From positions 558,001 to 622,000 of the forward strand of contig JAHBBC010000020.1 of assembly GCA_019915015.1 (NCBI GenBank): a stretch of DNA of 64,000 nt, written 5' to 3'. Both the position numbers and the translations under genes were made by a program. Positions within the stretch are counted from its first letter, which is position 1; the number at the start of each line of letters is the position of its first letter. Positions 1 through 10,315 of this stretch are shown piece after piece. Below the pieces are notes generated by a model that worked only from the letters and a program-made list of their open reading frames with translations, was not told the origin of the DNA and made no database searches. The DNA is from Auriscalpium vulgare. Taxonomy: Eukaryota > Basidiomycota > Agaricomycetes > Russulales > Auriscalpiaceae.

Positions 1-321
1 TGCTCCCCCATGACGGGGTCCTCGCAACTCAGCTGGAAGCCCGTCGACGGATCCACGTGGGTCACGCTCTCCTCGAGCTTCGTGTTTGCCTGGCCAGTCA
101 GTCGAGCAAGTCAGCCGCCGCCGACACGAGGCGCGGACAACACTCACTGGTTCTAGAGCCACACAGCACTTCGGGCTGCCCGCGGTGCAAGTGCCGTGCG
201 ACGCGGGCGCGGTCATGTCGGTCACCGCGTCGACCTGTGGTGCGGGGCCGGCGGCGGCGAGGCGCGCGAGGACGCAGACGGCAACGGAGAAGGCAGAGAG
301 GGTGGAGAAGGAGGAAAGCAT
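1..321 (-). CDS. Hydrophobin, class I-like (3' part beyond window)
   Basis: Small secreted, cysteine-rich cell-wall or surface-coating protein. The start ATG is at 321-319, followed by a hydrophobic signal-peptide-like stretch (MLSSFSTLSAFSVAVCVLA). Exon 1 is 321-148 (58 codons) and ends after a C-x6-CC motif (CTAGSPKCC). A GT-AG intron spans 147-90, then exon 2 runs from 89 out of the window with a fourth Cys 26 residues after the CC pair, which is normal class I spacing. The remaining cysteines lie outside. A TATA-like motif sits about 100 bp upstream. Family assignment rests on the Cys pattern, the signal peptide and the intron placed between C3 and C4, as in the other hydrophobins of this window. 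Confidence 0.7.
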   Translation of the reverse strand, partial: MLSSFSTLSAFSVAVCVLARLAAAGPAPQVDAVTDMTAPASHGTCTAGSPKCCVALEPVSVVRASCRRRLTCSTDWPGKHEARGERDPRGSVDGLPAELRGPRHGGA

Positions 322-418
322 TTCGAAAGCGACGGCGGGTAGGTGTTGGGTGGGCGGTGGATGGGGCTTGGGACAGCGAGGATGACGGGAGGACGCTGGC
401 GGTGTTCGTGCGCGCGGC

Positions 419-432
419 GGGTTTATATCTGG
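419..432 (-). promoter_or_regulatory. TATA-like promoter element of the hydrophobin at 1-321
   Basis: On the minus strand the sequence reads ATATAAA, about 100 bp upstream of the hydrophobin ATG at 321. The rest of 322-559 shows no gene that I can support. Confidence 0.45.
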
Positions 433-674
433 CGGGGTTGCATTCCTCAGCTGCTTTCGGACGGCGGCGTCGGCTTCGCTGTCGTCCGCTTTCGGCGAGC
501 ACGTCGGCGCGCCACCACGTGATGATGTACACGCGTCAGAGCAATTCGAACCAAGGATCATAATGCAGCTCGCGTGAGCCAGCAACTGAATGATTTGAAG
601 GGAGAGCGGGTTAGAGAATCGTATGACACAGCGAGTGCGAGCTCGTACTACAGAAAAGAAACGAGCGCCTCGTG

Positions 675-2005
675 CTATGGATCCGGGATCGGAGCCTTCT
701 TCGTCAGTATATACCCAGCTGTGCGATACAGATAACCCCACGCCCGAAAGAACCCAACAAGACCAATCTCCTTGCGCGGGATCATCCTCGAGCGCAATTT
801 GCGCGTGCTCAATGACTTGCGGATCGCCGCGAACCTGGTGACGACCTCGTCGATCTTCGGACGCTTCTCCGGGTCTTCCTGGACCATGTCCGCAATCAAC
901 GGCTCGATGAACTCAAAGCCATGTCGTTTCTAGAAGCTCGCGGAGGTCAGCCAGGTGCAAGTCGACAGTGATTAAAAGCGCACATAGAGGAACCTCTCGC
1001 GGATGAGATTTCCGAGGTAGTAGATGTCGGTGAAGAAGGGATTGCAGAGTTTCGTCTGGTCCCGATGTTCTGGAACTGTTTTGTCGCCGCCTCGGAGCGG
1101 CTCGTCGAGAGGCGGTCCCGCTGCAGGATCATATCGCCGCGACAGCCCGAAATCGATGAAGAGATATTTAGAAGGGTGTTGTGTGCGTGTGTAATGCTTT
1201 GCCTTGCCCTTGAAGTTCTTGCGACGACTGAGCTTCGCAGGATGAAAAGAGTCGGGATACATTGAGGAGGGATCGAGCATGATGTTCATCTCCGTACAGT
1301 CTCTGATGGTGTTGTCAGGTAGAGAAGCACGTAGCTAATACGAATTTGCTCACCGATGCGCGATGTTGCGCTCATGCATGAACTGCAAACCCTGAGCCGC
1401 TGCGGTCAGCAAGTGAACATGACGAGTCAGCTCGGAGGACGACGTACCTCAAAGATCTGGGTCATGAACGCAACGGCTTCCCCGAAGGTCTCGAATTTGG
1501 GATTATCAAAGGGACGCAGGAGCGGCATCACCATGATTTTGTCGCGTTCGTCATTCGGCAGCTCGATGACCTCCAGCAACGGCACAGTGTGGTTTCGTGG
1601 GTCGGACATGAGTGCCTCCGACGAAAGGTATGTCGCAATGTCGAGTTCGTAGGGCCCCTCCTTGCGGACGACCTGCTTCATCATGACTTGTTTACCATCC
1701 GATATCCGCGTCGCGTCTAGCGCGACCCGGAGCTACCAACTAAACATCAGTACGGCGTCGAGCATCAAAATAAAAATCCTCACGAAGTTATGTATACCAT
1801 CTTCTTGAAAAAAGTATAGTTTCTTCGTGCCGCGCCAAGACGGGACCCAGTCCTGGCGGAAACGAGGACGCAGCCTATAGCCAGCTGCTTCAAGCAGCTT
1901 CCCCCTTTCGACCCACCAGCGTTCACGCGGTATGTGTCTCCCATTGTTGGGCTCTTTAGCTCTGAGAATTACCGGGGTGCCAGAACGTCCTTCTGAGTTT
2001 GCCAT
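675..2005 (-). CDS. Protein kinase A (HRDC-type fungal kinase, N-terminal type 1)
   Basis: Predicted Ser/Thr-type protein kinase of about 372 aa in five exons: 2005 to about 1784, then the segments seen at 1684, 1289 and 899. Visible catalytic features are a beta-3 lysine (VMMKQV), the catalytic loop (MHERNIAHR then DCTEMNIM), the metal-binding loop (FIDFGLS), an APE-like VPEH, the alpha-F DIYYLGN and a C-lobe PEKRPKIDEVV. No glycine-rich loop is recognisable before the lysine; the N-terminal 75 residues (MANSEGRSGTP type) replace it. The start is chosen because all six paralogues share it. Divergent from partner A with 347 bp between the ATGs. The family is expanded in Agaricomycetes; the substrate is unknown. 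Confidence 0.85.
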
Positions 2006-2352
2006 GGCGAGAGGGAGAGGTGTGAATGCAACGAGGCGTATGCGTGCCCACAGTAGCCTCGTGGTCGAATATATGGCGGGATTTGTCAGCAGAGCCTGGT
2101 GCTCGGTTCAGCCGCGTTCTGCACCTTCGTCACCTTGAGCTAGCCACAAGCCATGGTTTGACCACACATGAGCCTGTGAAGGTTTTCATCTCTTGTCTTC
2201 GGTCGGCGTGCTGGGAGGCTGGGCCCAGGGCTAGTTCGCCACACCTGGAACACGCGTCGAGCCAGCTATACTTATGACACGCACGACTCGCTGCGAGTCG
2301 TCTTCAGGCTCACCTCCGTCCTCACAGCGACCACCGGAAGCTCGTTAAAACT
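2006..2352. promoter_or_regulatory. Bidirectional promoter of kinase A / partner A with a 17-nt palindrome
   Basis: This 347-bp interval lies between the two divergent ATGs. On the kinase side a TATATT motif sits near 2070. On the partner side a TATACTTA motif sits near 2270 and is followed by a palindrome at 2284-2300 (arms CGACTCGC / GCGAGTCG, one-base loop). The same arrangement recurs in the promoters of pairs C, D, E and F. Confidence 0.65.
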
Positions 2353-3244
2353 ATGACCGGCGCAACCTTTGTTAACGACTATCTCCCAGAGCTTACGGGC
2401 GGGCTGTTCGAGGCTGCCATCGACATCCCGACCAAGGGCGCCCTCCATTTTCTATCTCGCAGCATGCCCTTTGTCCAAGAGCGGGAGGGCGATAAATGCT
2501 TGGATGCAAGTTTGTCGCTCCTCGAACGCTTCATGGGAGACATGGAGGAGGAGGAGCAGGTGGACATGCAGGATTTGTATGAAATGTGAGTTGTTGAGCT
2601 CGTCCGTTGGCGGCTTCGTGGCCTTCCTCATCTCCTTGATTCACATACGAACAAGTGCGCAAGAGCAAAAGGCGGATCTGCGGAGCAAGAGCGAAATTCA
2701 CCGCTTCTTCCATTCTCATAAGTATGGCAAAGTTGCGAAACACACGTATAAAGCCATCCAGGTAGTAATCCAATAAAGAACGTCCGAGATTTCATCTGCT
2801 AATACGGACAACAGAAAACCTCGAAACGAACCAGAGAGCGCATGCTCTTTCAAGGGCGAGCACAGCGAAGGGGCATCACAAGTGCCGGTACGGCTCTTGG
2901 TGTGTCTTGGCGCGTAACGGCGACTGACCATGGCTTTAGTTCCTGCTGGGCTGGCCGCTGTGCAGCCTCCCGTCCCGCATTTCTACCCCACTAGCACTTC
3001 CATCACGGACCCGTTCTCAGACTCTCACGCAGCCGGCGGCAGCACCTTAGAGGACAGCGCATCCGCGATCGCTCTGGAAGTCTATCAGTCCAACGAGACG
3101 CAAGGTAGGATACTGGGTTACAGGTCACTCGAATGTAACCGCTGACGATCGTGGACAGAAGGCGCTGCGGTGCTCACTGCGGAGACGCCCGGCCAGGAGA
3201 CGTCCTTCGGCGTTTCTGTTGCGCTGCCGTCAAGTTCGACGTGA
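2353..3244 (+). CDS. Kinase-partner protein A, unknown function
   Basis: Not recognised. A five-exon gene for about 220 aa, deduced from splice sites that keep frame in every copy. Exon 1 starts at 2353 (MTGATFVNDYLPEL...), followed by exons ending near 2760 and 2890, and by exons beginning TTCCTGCTGGG and ending at the stop 3242-3244. The N-terminal 80 residues are mixed and probably helical, with an acidic patch (MEEEEQ). A basic helix (RSKSEIHRFFHSH) follows, then a Pro/Ser/Thr-rich tail. No signal peptide, membrane span or Cys motif is visible. It is always paired head-to-head with a kinase, so a role as substrate, regulator or adaptor of that kinase is my inference. Confidence 0.7.
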
Positions 3245-4175
3245 TTTGGTGGTGTCTGCGCGAGGCGGGCCTTCGAGGCGCTCGTCCGGAATGCGATTCA
3301 TCTTCTGCTTGTGCTCAGCCATGAATATCTATATGTCACGACCATCGCCTGCGTGCGGGACTGCAGTGCTTATGATATCCCGAGGAAATGTACTTTACGC
3401 ATTATTGGTGCAGACTTTGTGTTCAATTATTAGCACGGATGATGGGCTGTACAGTGTAGTACCGTCACGCGCCTCGGCTGGAAGTCGCCCACGTCTGCTA
3501 GCAACGGCGGGATGTCGCCCTGGCCACGCCGACCCTCAAGGCCTGCAACATCGCCATACAAGTCGCGCTCGGCGGACACCAGTGGCACCTTCCGCACGCT
3601 CAAAATCCTTGCTCGTCATCACCTCACTTGAACCTTGCGCGGGGCACGCTTGCCCCTTCTCGACACCATGGAGCATGTAGCCCACACCTGCTAAACCCAT
3701 CTGGAATGCTTATATCTCCACCCGCGGTGCTTCATGTCCGTCGCAACGAGCACAGACACGGCTGGGCACGAGACTATTGACGTCTTGAGCAGCGAGCCTG
3801 CGCACTGTAGATGTCAACGGAGCCAAGTATTGCGGATATTTTATTTATCATAATTCTGCCTTGTCCTGAACAGAAACATAACTTGTAAACTTCGTCAACT
3901 GCCGGGAGTGATCTGTGAGCGTCCACCCCGTCCATTCTCCGCAACGACGATGAGCACTTGCAACATCATATAACACTGCACTCTGTCACCACTGACCAGC
4001 TACCGCGCGGAAATGTACTGGCTGTGGTGAATAGAGCGATTGGAACTAAGAACGCGACTCGCGCCAGTCAGCAAATGACTGATTTGAAGGGGAAACCGGT
4101 TAGAAAATCTCGTATTAGATAGGTAGCGATTGCGCGCTCGTACCAAGACTAAAGACACCAGCGTCGGAGAGCGTG
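3245..4175. other. Inter-module spacer of block 1 (contains empty hAT target site)
   Basis: No gene that I can support. It is nearly identical to 19054-19974 and, in reverse, to the sequence flanking the hAT element at 45399-50105. The 8-bp hAT target appears once, uninterrupted, at 3766-3773 (GCACGAGA). The last 300 bp are the shared 3' flank of the kinases. Confidence 0.7.
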
Positions 4176-5506
4176 CTATGGATCCGGGATTGGAGACTTC
4201 TTCGTCAGTATATACCCACTTCTGCGATACAGATAACCCCACGCCCGAAAGAAACCAACGAGACCAATCTCCTTGCGCGGGATCATCCTCGAGCGCAGTT
4301 TGCGCGAGCTCAATGACTTGCGGATCGCCGCGAACCTGGTGACGACCTCGTCGATCTTCGGACGCTTCTCCGGGTCTTCCTGGACCATGTCCGCAATCAA
4401 CGGCTCGATGAACTCGAAGCCATGTCGTTTCTAGAAGCTCGTGGAGATCAGGCAGGTGCAAGCCGACAGTGATTAAAAGCGCACATAGAGGAACCTCTCG
4501 CGAATGAGATTTCCGAGGTAGTAGATGTCGGTGAAGAAGGGATTGCAGAGTTTCGTCCGGTCGCGATGTTCTGGAACTGTTTTGTCGCCGCCTCGGAGCG
4601 CCTCGTCGAGAGGCGGTCCCGCTGCAGGATCATATCGCCCCGACAGCCCGAAATCGATGAAGAGATATTTAGAAGGGCGTTGTGTGCGTGTGTAATGCTT
4701 TGCCTTGCCCTTGAAGTTCTTGCGACGACTGAGCTTCGCAGGATGAAAAGAGTCGGGGTACATTGAGGAGGGATCGAGCATGATGTTCATCTCCGTACAG
4801 TCTCTGATGGTGTTGTCAGGTAGAGAAGCACGTAGCTAATACGAATTTGCTCACCGATGCGCGATGTTGCGCTCATGCATGAACTGCAAACCCTGAGCCG
4901 CTGCGGTCAGCAAGTGAACATGACGAGTCAGCTCGGAGGATGACGTACCTCAAAGATCTGGGTCATGAACGCAACGGCCTCCCCGAAGGTCTCGAATTTG
5001 GGATTATCAAAGGGACGCAGGAGCGGCATCACCATGATTTTGTCGCGTTCGTCATTCGGCAGCTCGATGACCTCCAGCAACGGTACAGTGTGGTTTCGTG
5101 GGTCGGACATGAGGGACTTCGAAGAGAGGTACGTAGCAATGTCCAGCTCGTAGGGCCCCTCCTCGCGGACGACCTGCTTCATCATAACTTGTTTACCGTC
5201 CGATATCCGCGTCGCGTCCAGCGCGACCCGGAGCTGCCAACGAGAGATCAAAGCGGCGTCGAGCATCAAAAAAAGAATATTCACAAAGTTATGAATGCCA
5301 TCTTCTTGAAAAAAGTATACTTTCTTCGTGCCGCGCCAAGACGGGACCCAGTCCTGGCGGAAACGAGGGCGCAGCCTATAGCCAGCTGCTTCGAGCAGCT
5401 TCTCCCTCTTGACCCACCATTGTTCGCCCGGAATGCGTCTCCCGTTGTTAGGAACGCCAGGTCTGAAGATTAATTCAGTGTCGAAACCTCCTTCTGAGTT
5501 GGCCAT
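4176..5506 (-). CDS. Protein kinase B (HRDC-type, N-terminal type 2)
   Basis: Same five-exon kinase as A, with the type-2 N-terminus (MANSEGGFDTE...) shared with kinases D and E. The beta-3 lysine, HRDC/N, DFG, DIYYLGN and PEKRP motifs are all present; one nearby difference is FIDFGLSGRY instead of LSRRY. The 51-nt first intron is in frame and stop-free here, so the first two exons can be read as one 192-codon frame; splicing is inferred from the other copies. It is the only kinase without its divergent partner: 125 bp upstream of the ATG the sequence switches to the 5629-7410 repeat, so its native upstream region is lost. Confidence 0.83.
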
Positions 5507-6124
5507 GGCGAGAGGGAGAGGTGAGAATGCAACGAGGCGTAGTATGCGTGCCCGCGGCAGTACTAGCCTCGTGCCGAATATATGGCGGAATTTGTCAGCA
5601 GGGCCATGTGGTCCTAGGTTCAGCGTTCTGCAGTGACTTGAAGCGAGGAAGAAGACTCGACACCAGTCCCATCGTCTTGTTTTCGCTGTTCAGCGATTAC
5701 TACTAGTGATCAAGGACTTGACTCTGTCAACACGTCTGTCAAAGGTCCCGGAAGCAGCCACAAGAAAGCAAGGTCGACTCGGGATGAAGTCCGAAGGATG
5801 CCCCGACATTCGGATGACAGTGTCAATGACAGTGGGAGGATGGCGAATCGGCGACTCCGAGTCGCGTCGCCGGACCTCCGGCCTCCGGGCTGGTCGCTCT
5901 TCTGTCTCCAACCTCCACGACTCGACCATGGGCACCAGCAGCATCTCATTCATCCCATACTTACGTGGATGCACATTTATCTATCGACCTTTTCTTAGTT
6001 GCCATCGCTTGGATCCATTAATCTCATCAAGGCCTTTCACTATCGAATGGCAAAGCGACGGTACGTGACCGCCTTGTACATGTGTGGCAGGCAGCGCATT
6101 GTAAGTGATCCATGGCCATCGACA

Positions 6125-6154
6125 CCTTCACCTTCACCTTCACCTTCACCTTCA
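6125..6154 (+). repeat. CCTTCA hexanucleotide microsatellite (5 units)
   Basis: Five perfect CCTTCA units about 190 bp upstream of the phosphatase-like ATG. The same repeat is present in reverse at about 35009-35038 in the inverted copy. Confidence 0.9.
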
Positions 6155-6239
6155 AACGGAACCACACCTACAATGCCGACGCCATTGTGCTCCACACTGC
6201 ACTTGACCCGCACGTCCACGGGCGTGGCATGCAAGCTGC

Positions 6240-6260
6240 CACCGCGCATATAAAGCACTA
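6240..6260 (+). promoter_or_regulatory. TATA box of the phosphatase-like gene (left copy)
   Basis: GCATATAAAGC lies about 95 bp upstream of the ATG at 6345 and is conserved in the inverted copy near 34910-34925. Confidence 0.55.
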
Positions 6261-6344
6261 GCTAGCTGCGTCTAGGTCTACACCACCTCCCGCACAAGCA
6301 TATTCACATTTCACCCCTCCCACAAAGTTGCAATTGAGCCAGCA

Positions 6345-7394
6345 ATGGACGCGCCCATCAGCCCCTGCACGCCCTCCTTCTCCGGCCTCCCCCTCGCCGC
6401 GCCCCCACCCACGCCCTTCGCCACCAACTTCCCTCCATCCGCTCCCTTCCCCTCCCCTCCCTCTGCAAAGGACCTGGCTGCCGAGCTCGCGGCGCTCACG
6501 ATGGATGTTGCGCCCTCGCCGTGGGCGCGCGCACGCGGCCTCGGCCGGCGCCTCAAGCTCAAGCTCACTGCGACGATGCCGGGCCACGCGCCGTTCCCTG
6601 CTGGCAGGCGCGGCGCGCTGGTACCTAGCGCGTCTTCCTCCTCAACATCCTCGTCTATGTCCTCATCCATCAGCACCTCGCCGACGCACTCCACCTCCAC
6701 CTCCACGACATTCGCCTCCGTCTCCCGCAAACACCCTACAACCAACTTCCCCGTCCATTCATCCGTCCATGCCTCCTCTTCCTCCTTCGCCCACATCTCT
6801 TCCTCCCCAGACGACGACGACGATGCACCCCCCAGCGAAGTCTACCCAGGCCTCTTCCTCACCCACCTCTCCCCCACATCGCCCTCGCCCTTCCCAAGCA
6901 CCCTCTTCTGGCCCCACCCAACGAACATCTTCGGCGCCTGGCATTGCCTCGACTTTGCGCGTGTCGTTTGCATTGGTGGCGGCGACGCGGGCGCGGTGCG
7001 CGAGAGCACGCGGGACGGCGTGCGGCACCTCTGGCTCGGAATTCACCCGCTCGACGGTGCACACGAGGAGGACGACAGCGGGGAGCTGCAAGTACGCCTG
7101 AGTCACGCGCAGCTCGTCGCGGCAGGGCAGTTCATCGAGGACGCGTACACAATCGCGGAGGGCGACCACTCGGACGCGGACGCGGATACGGAGATGCGCC
7201 CTGTGCTAATTACGTGCGCTCCGGCCGGAGAGGCGGACGCCGCCGCGCTCGCGGTGTGCTTCCGCGCATACTGGGAGGGCGAGAGCGCGTACGAGGCGTG
7301 CGCGGTGCTCGACGGGGACGCGCGCGTGGGCGGGGTGTGGCGCGGCTGCCTCGGGTGGCGGGATGTCGAGTACGTCGAGGACGCGATGGTATGA
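6345..7394 (+). CDS. Dual-specificity-phosphatase-like protein, probably catalytically dead (left copy)
   Basis: Intronless 349-aa gene. Residues 1-165 are Pro/Ser/Thr-rich and low in complexity, with an acidic DDDDD run. Residues about 165-345 resemble a DUSP fold: EVYPGLFLT at the start, GVRHLWLGI in the middle, an amphipathic LVAAGQFIEDAYTIA helix, then VLITCAPAGEADAAALAV in the place of the P-loop. The P-loop cysteine is present but the invariant arginine of C-x5-R is not, so activity is unlikely. The fold call is by pattern only and could be wrong. The upstream TATA and whole locus are duplicated at 33766-34818. Very GC-rich, so the other frames also look open; this frame has the start context and the conservation between copies. 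Confidence 0.6.
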   Translation: MDAPISPCTPSFSGLPLAAPPPTPFATNFPPSAPFPSPPSAKDLAAELAALTMDVAPSPWARARGLGRRLKLKLTATMPGHAPFPAGRRGALVPSASSSSTSSSMSSSISTSPTHSTSTSTTFASVSRKHPTTNFPVHSSVHASSSSFAHISSSPDDDDDAPPSEVYPGLFLTHLSPTSPSPFPSTLFWPHPTNIFGAWHCLDFARVVCIGGGDAGAVRESTRDGVRHLWLGIHPLDGAHEEDDSGELQVRLSHAQLVAAGQFIEDAYTIAEGDHSDADADTEMRPVLITCAPAGEADAAALAVCFRAYWEGESAYEACAVLDGDARVGGVWRGCLGWRDVEYVEDAMV

Positions 7395-7410
7395 GTGCGT
7401 TGTGTGTGTA

Positions 7411-7897
7411 GACACAGATGATCCTGAGCCCGCGAAGGTTGAATCCGTCTACTCTGCCTCAGGGAGACTAGTGTAGACTGCGCTAGAATTATTGGTTATT
7501 TTATCCGCGAGCAATGGACGAGCAGGGGGGTCTCGTCGCTCCGCACGTTGCCACCTCACAAGATATTTTGTTAATGATATCAGTCTATGCGACACCGACA
7601 ACTGAAGTACCAGCTACGCGACATGATGTGAACGAGCGACCCTGTAAGAAATTGTTCGCAAGGCCGATTTCCTACGGTGCCGGCACTAATCAGTGGTGCC
7701 GGACTTGCCTTGCCTCAGTTCTGTAGAGTAGAGGATCGCCCACAGGGCCACGACGCGCTCACAAGATACCTTGGAAACGATGTGATTATGGCGGAACCGA
7801 TACAAGCTACGCGACATCATGTAAACGAGTGACAGGGTATAGAACTGTCCACAAGGCCGATTTCCTACAGCGCATACAGCGACGCGACAGACAGTCC
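7411..7897. other. Hydrophobin-type 3' flanking sequence, present twice
   Basis: No gene. Two related stretches (about 7580-7690 and 7790-7890) match the sequence found just 3' of the other hydrophobin genes (63300-63395 and 58620-58720). The copy next to 7898 is the 3' flank of the hydrophobin at 7898-8414; the outer one appears to be a relic of a lost hydrophobin. Confidence 0.55.
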
Positions 7898-8414
7898 TCA
7901 GATCGCTAGGCCGGGGCAGGCGTCGGCCACCGGGCTATTCTGCAGCGCCAATCAGCGAGCTAAACACGCAAGAGTGTGCGTAGCTTACCAATAGGTTCGA
8001 GTCGCAGCAGTGCTCCTCGGTGCCGGTGGGGCAGATGAGGGAGCCGTCGAGTTCATTCACCACGGGCGCCCCGCAAACGAGACCCAACAGGTCCTGTGAA
8101 GGGCACATATATCAGCGGCGCGCAGAAAGAACCCTGTCGACGCCACTAACAGTAGCGACGAGGTTGGGGTAGCAGCAATACATCGAGCAGGTGCCTGCAG
8201 TGGCGGCAGTGTCGCCGCTGCTATCGCCTGTGTCGCTGCCTCCGGCATCGAACGACGCAGGCCCCGCCGCCGCGGAGCTGCTATCCGACGTGCTGTCCTC
8301 ATTCGTGTTGGTGGTGCTCCCGCCGCAGTTGCTCACGGGGTTCGCAGCGGCGACGGCCGCGAGGCTGGCGACGAGGTACACGGCGAGGGTAGAGAACTTG
8401 AGAGGTGAAACCAT
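7898..8414 (-). CDS. Atypical hydrophobin-like secreted protein (complete)
   Basis: 136 aa in three exons: 8414-8151, 8093-7989 and 7939-7898, both introns phase 0. A signal peptide (MVSPLKFSTLAVYLVASLAAV) is followed by about 50 residues rich in Asp, Ser, Thr, Gly and Ala, then the eight-Cys array. Spacing is C-x3-CC-x13-C-x13-C-x7-CC-x12-C, ending ACPGLAI-stop. The CC pairs and intron positions (between C3/C4 and C7/C8) say hydrophobin. The first spacing (3) and the C3-C4 loop (13) are shorter than class I, and the pattern is not class II. Expected to be secreted and to self-assemble at an interface, but that is family knowledge. Confidence 0.72.
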
Positions 8415-8589
8415 GACAAAAGCTGGATGAATGAGAGTAGAGTGGGAGAGAGTGTGGGCGGCCTTGGGTTGCGCGGGTGGTCTTGGAAGTGGGATGTGGG
8501 GCAGAGACGCGGGGCGCGCAGTTTATGTGCGCTTTGGGGGCACCAGGCGGGCGGCGATGCGTGCCAATCGACAAGTGGCGTTCCACTTG

Positions 8590-9010
8590 CGTCAGGATTC
8601 CTGGCTTTGGCATTGTAGGTGCGGTCCCGTTTGAAGATGTGTTGATCGCGCATGTACAAGGCGGTGACGTACCAATTTGTCAATCGATAAGTTCGAAGAC
8701 CTTGATGGATCTAGGCAATGGCGACATGGTAAAGGAGGATGTGCATCCACGTATGTAAGTATGGGATGAAAGGAGATGCTGCCCATGGTCGTCGTCGTGG
8801 GGGTTGGAGACAGAAGGTGCAGTGGACCGCGGGCCGGACCAGGTCCGCAACTCCGCAGGTCCGGCCGGCAAGTGTGTCGCCGACGGCCCGACGCTGTCGG
8901 CGGCCCAGTACATGCCAGCATACTATTGCATCCTTCTGACTTCATCCCAAGTCTAACTTGCTTTCTAGGACTACAGACGTGGTCGACAGAGCCAAGTCCC
9001 CAGGAGAGCG
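8590..9010 (-). repeat. Dispersed upstream repeat, diverged copy
   Basis: In reverse this matches 5700-6180 (upstream of the phosphatase-like gene), including a CATCCCATACTTACGTGG start, a GTACGTGACCGCCTTGTACATG-like core and AACGGRACC near the end. A shorter copy lies at about 12605-12790. It sits just upstream of the hydrophobin at 7898-8414, so one repeat serves as promoter-proximal DNA of two unrelated genes. Confidence 0.55.
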
Positions 9011-9343
9011 ATTGATATCTATTGCACAAGCCCATCGTTTCGTTTAATGTGTGAGAGCTGCACAGACGTGGAGACACGTAGTGGGCGGGCAGGTGCAGTG
9101 ACTAGGTGAGCAAGAACAGCCGTGATGCCATATTACTTACGGCAAAAGGTGTCCTGCGGTCAACGGCTCTTTCGATCTCCTCTCCTTCCTTCATAGTCAT
9201 CTTCACACCTTCACCCCCGAAGGAGTACACGTCGGAATCGCCCGCAAATACCACTTTGCTGTTCGTGATATCAAGTTGTGCTAACATCGCTCAGGAAATG
9301 GGCATCCACTGACAGTCTTTCCCATCTTCAACTCAGTCGTCGC
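9011..9343. other. Intergenic
   Basis: I see no supported gene. The last about 60 bp resemble the 5' flank of the F-box genes. Confidence 0.4.
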
Positions 9344-9421
9344 ATGGCAATCGTCCCTCTGGAGCTCCAGATGGTTGTCGTAGAATCGGTGTACAGATTC
9401 TCGCAGCATAAATGCAACGTG
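9344..9421 (+). pseudogene. F-box gene 5' fragment
   Basis: About 26 codons (MAIVPLELQMVVVESVYRFS...) matching the start of the F-box genes at 10612 and 56497, including about 40 bp upstream. It stops abruptly at about 9421, where a different duplicated segment begins. A remnant, not a gene. Confidence 0.75.
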
Positions 9422-9935
9422 CGCTCGGGGCCTATCCGAAACGTCGTGGCCATGACCAACCCGCCCCTCGAGCGAAGCCCACAAGCCCCACCAGTCTTGC
9501 ACCAGTTCCTGTGGTTCAGCTCCTCGGAGATAACAGCAGGACAGCACCGCGATTGATGTAGGAAGCGACAAGCGCACGGTTAGCATCGGATTTAAATCTC
9601 GTGAGTGAAGTCGTTTCGACAGACCAAGAGACCAAGATCATCGCTTCCACCAGGTGCATGCCCCGACCGTTGGAGTGAAGAGCGAAGAACACGTTACACG
9701 AGCTTCATATCGAATTATCTCTCTCTGACCGCTATAGGACCTTCCGCCATCAAAGCACACATTCCTGGATGATAGGGCGTCCTAGGGCGTCCCTCAGAAG
9801 ACTGTCTTCCACTTCGATAAACTTTCCTTGCCCAAGACTTGACAAGCACGTCCCCGGCGTCGCCGATCACTTCTGATCGGTGGTCAGATTGCAGAGTGAC
9901 TGGCAGCTCCATCCAGAGGAAGAAGCCGAAGCTAC
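9422..9935 (+). repeat. Inverted duplicate of DNA upstream of the P450 gene
   Basis: Matches about 33290-32770 in reverse with scattered indels. That copy lies 300-800 bp upstream of the P450 start. No conserved reading frame is visible between the copies. Confidence 0.7.
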
Positions 9936-9944
9936 ACAGAGCCC

Positions 9945-10315
9945 GACGGTAGTGAACCTGCGAGATGACATGATTGTGTGAGAGAGAGGGATTGGGCGGC
10001 GTTTAGGTTGCCCGGGGGGTATTGGAAGTGGGATGCCGGGCACAAACGCGCGGTGCGCGGTTTATATGCGCCTTGGGGGCACCGGGCGGGCGGCGGGATC
10101 GAGCGCGGTGGCGTTCCACTTGCGTCTGTATTCCAGGGAAGCGTCGTCCGTTCGAACTGGGACGTCGTCCGCGGTGGGCTTGCTGCTCGACGCACCGGCA
10201 CACCCCCAGCGAAGTCTGCCCACCCGGCCTCTCTCTTCGTCACCCAGTCCCACCTCTCCCCCACTCCGCCCGCGCCCGCGCCCAGCTCGCTGTTCTGGTG
10301 GCGCACCACAAGCAG
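9945..10315 (-). pseudogene. Hydrophobin promoter and start-codon fragment
   Basis: Direct repeat of 59343-59705, the upstream region of the hydrophobin at 59364. On the minus strand an ATG followed by SSRRFTTV remains (compare MASRRFTTV at 59364), then the frame runs into unrelated DNA. The other end is fused to a truncated F-box gene at about 10313-10316. Confidence 0.65.

Larger units (their letters stand above)
560..5632. repeat. Block 1: copy of the two-module kinase/partner block
   Basis: This about 5-kb segment (kinase A, partner A, spacer, kinase B) is repeated in direct orientation at about 16391-21430 and in inverted orientation at about 53290-43560. Kinase start codons in blocks 1 and 2 are displaced by 15.79-15.80 kb, and the coding DNA, introns and spacer all match closely. 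The left edge is near 560, where similarity to the other kinase 3' flanks begins. The right edge is 5629-5632, where the promoter of kinase B runs abruptly into the phosphatase-like repeat. Partner B is therefore missing. Confidence 0.8.
5629..7410 (+). repeat. Left arm of 1.78-kb inverted repeat carrying the phosphatase-like gene
   Basis: Nearly identical in reverse to 33750-35527, covering about 715 bp of upstream DNA, the whole coding region and about 15 bp after the stop. Protein-level differences are about seven substitutions plus one extra Asp in 350 residues. The two copies are about 26 kb apart. Confidence 0.85.

Noticed and set aside
6258..7169. Long overlapping frames on both strands at the phosphatase-like locus (and at 33990-34905)
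   Set aside because: GC-rich shadows. Only the 6345-7394 frame has a proper start context and TATA spacing, and only its substitutions between the two copies look like protein-level conservation.
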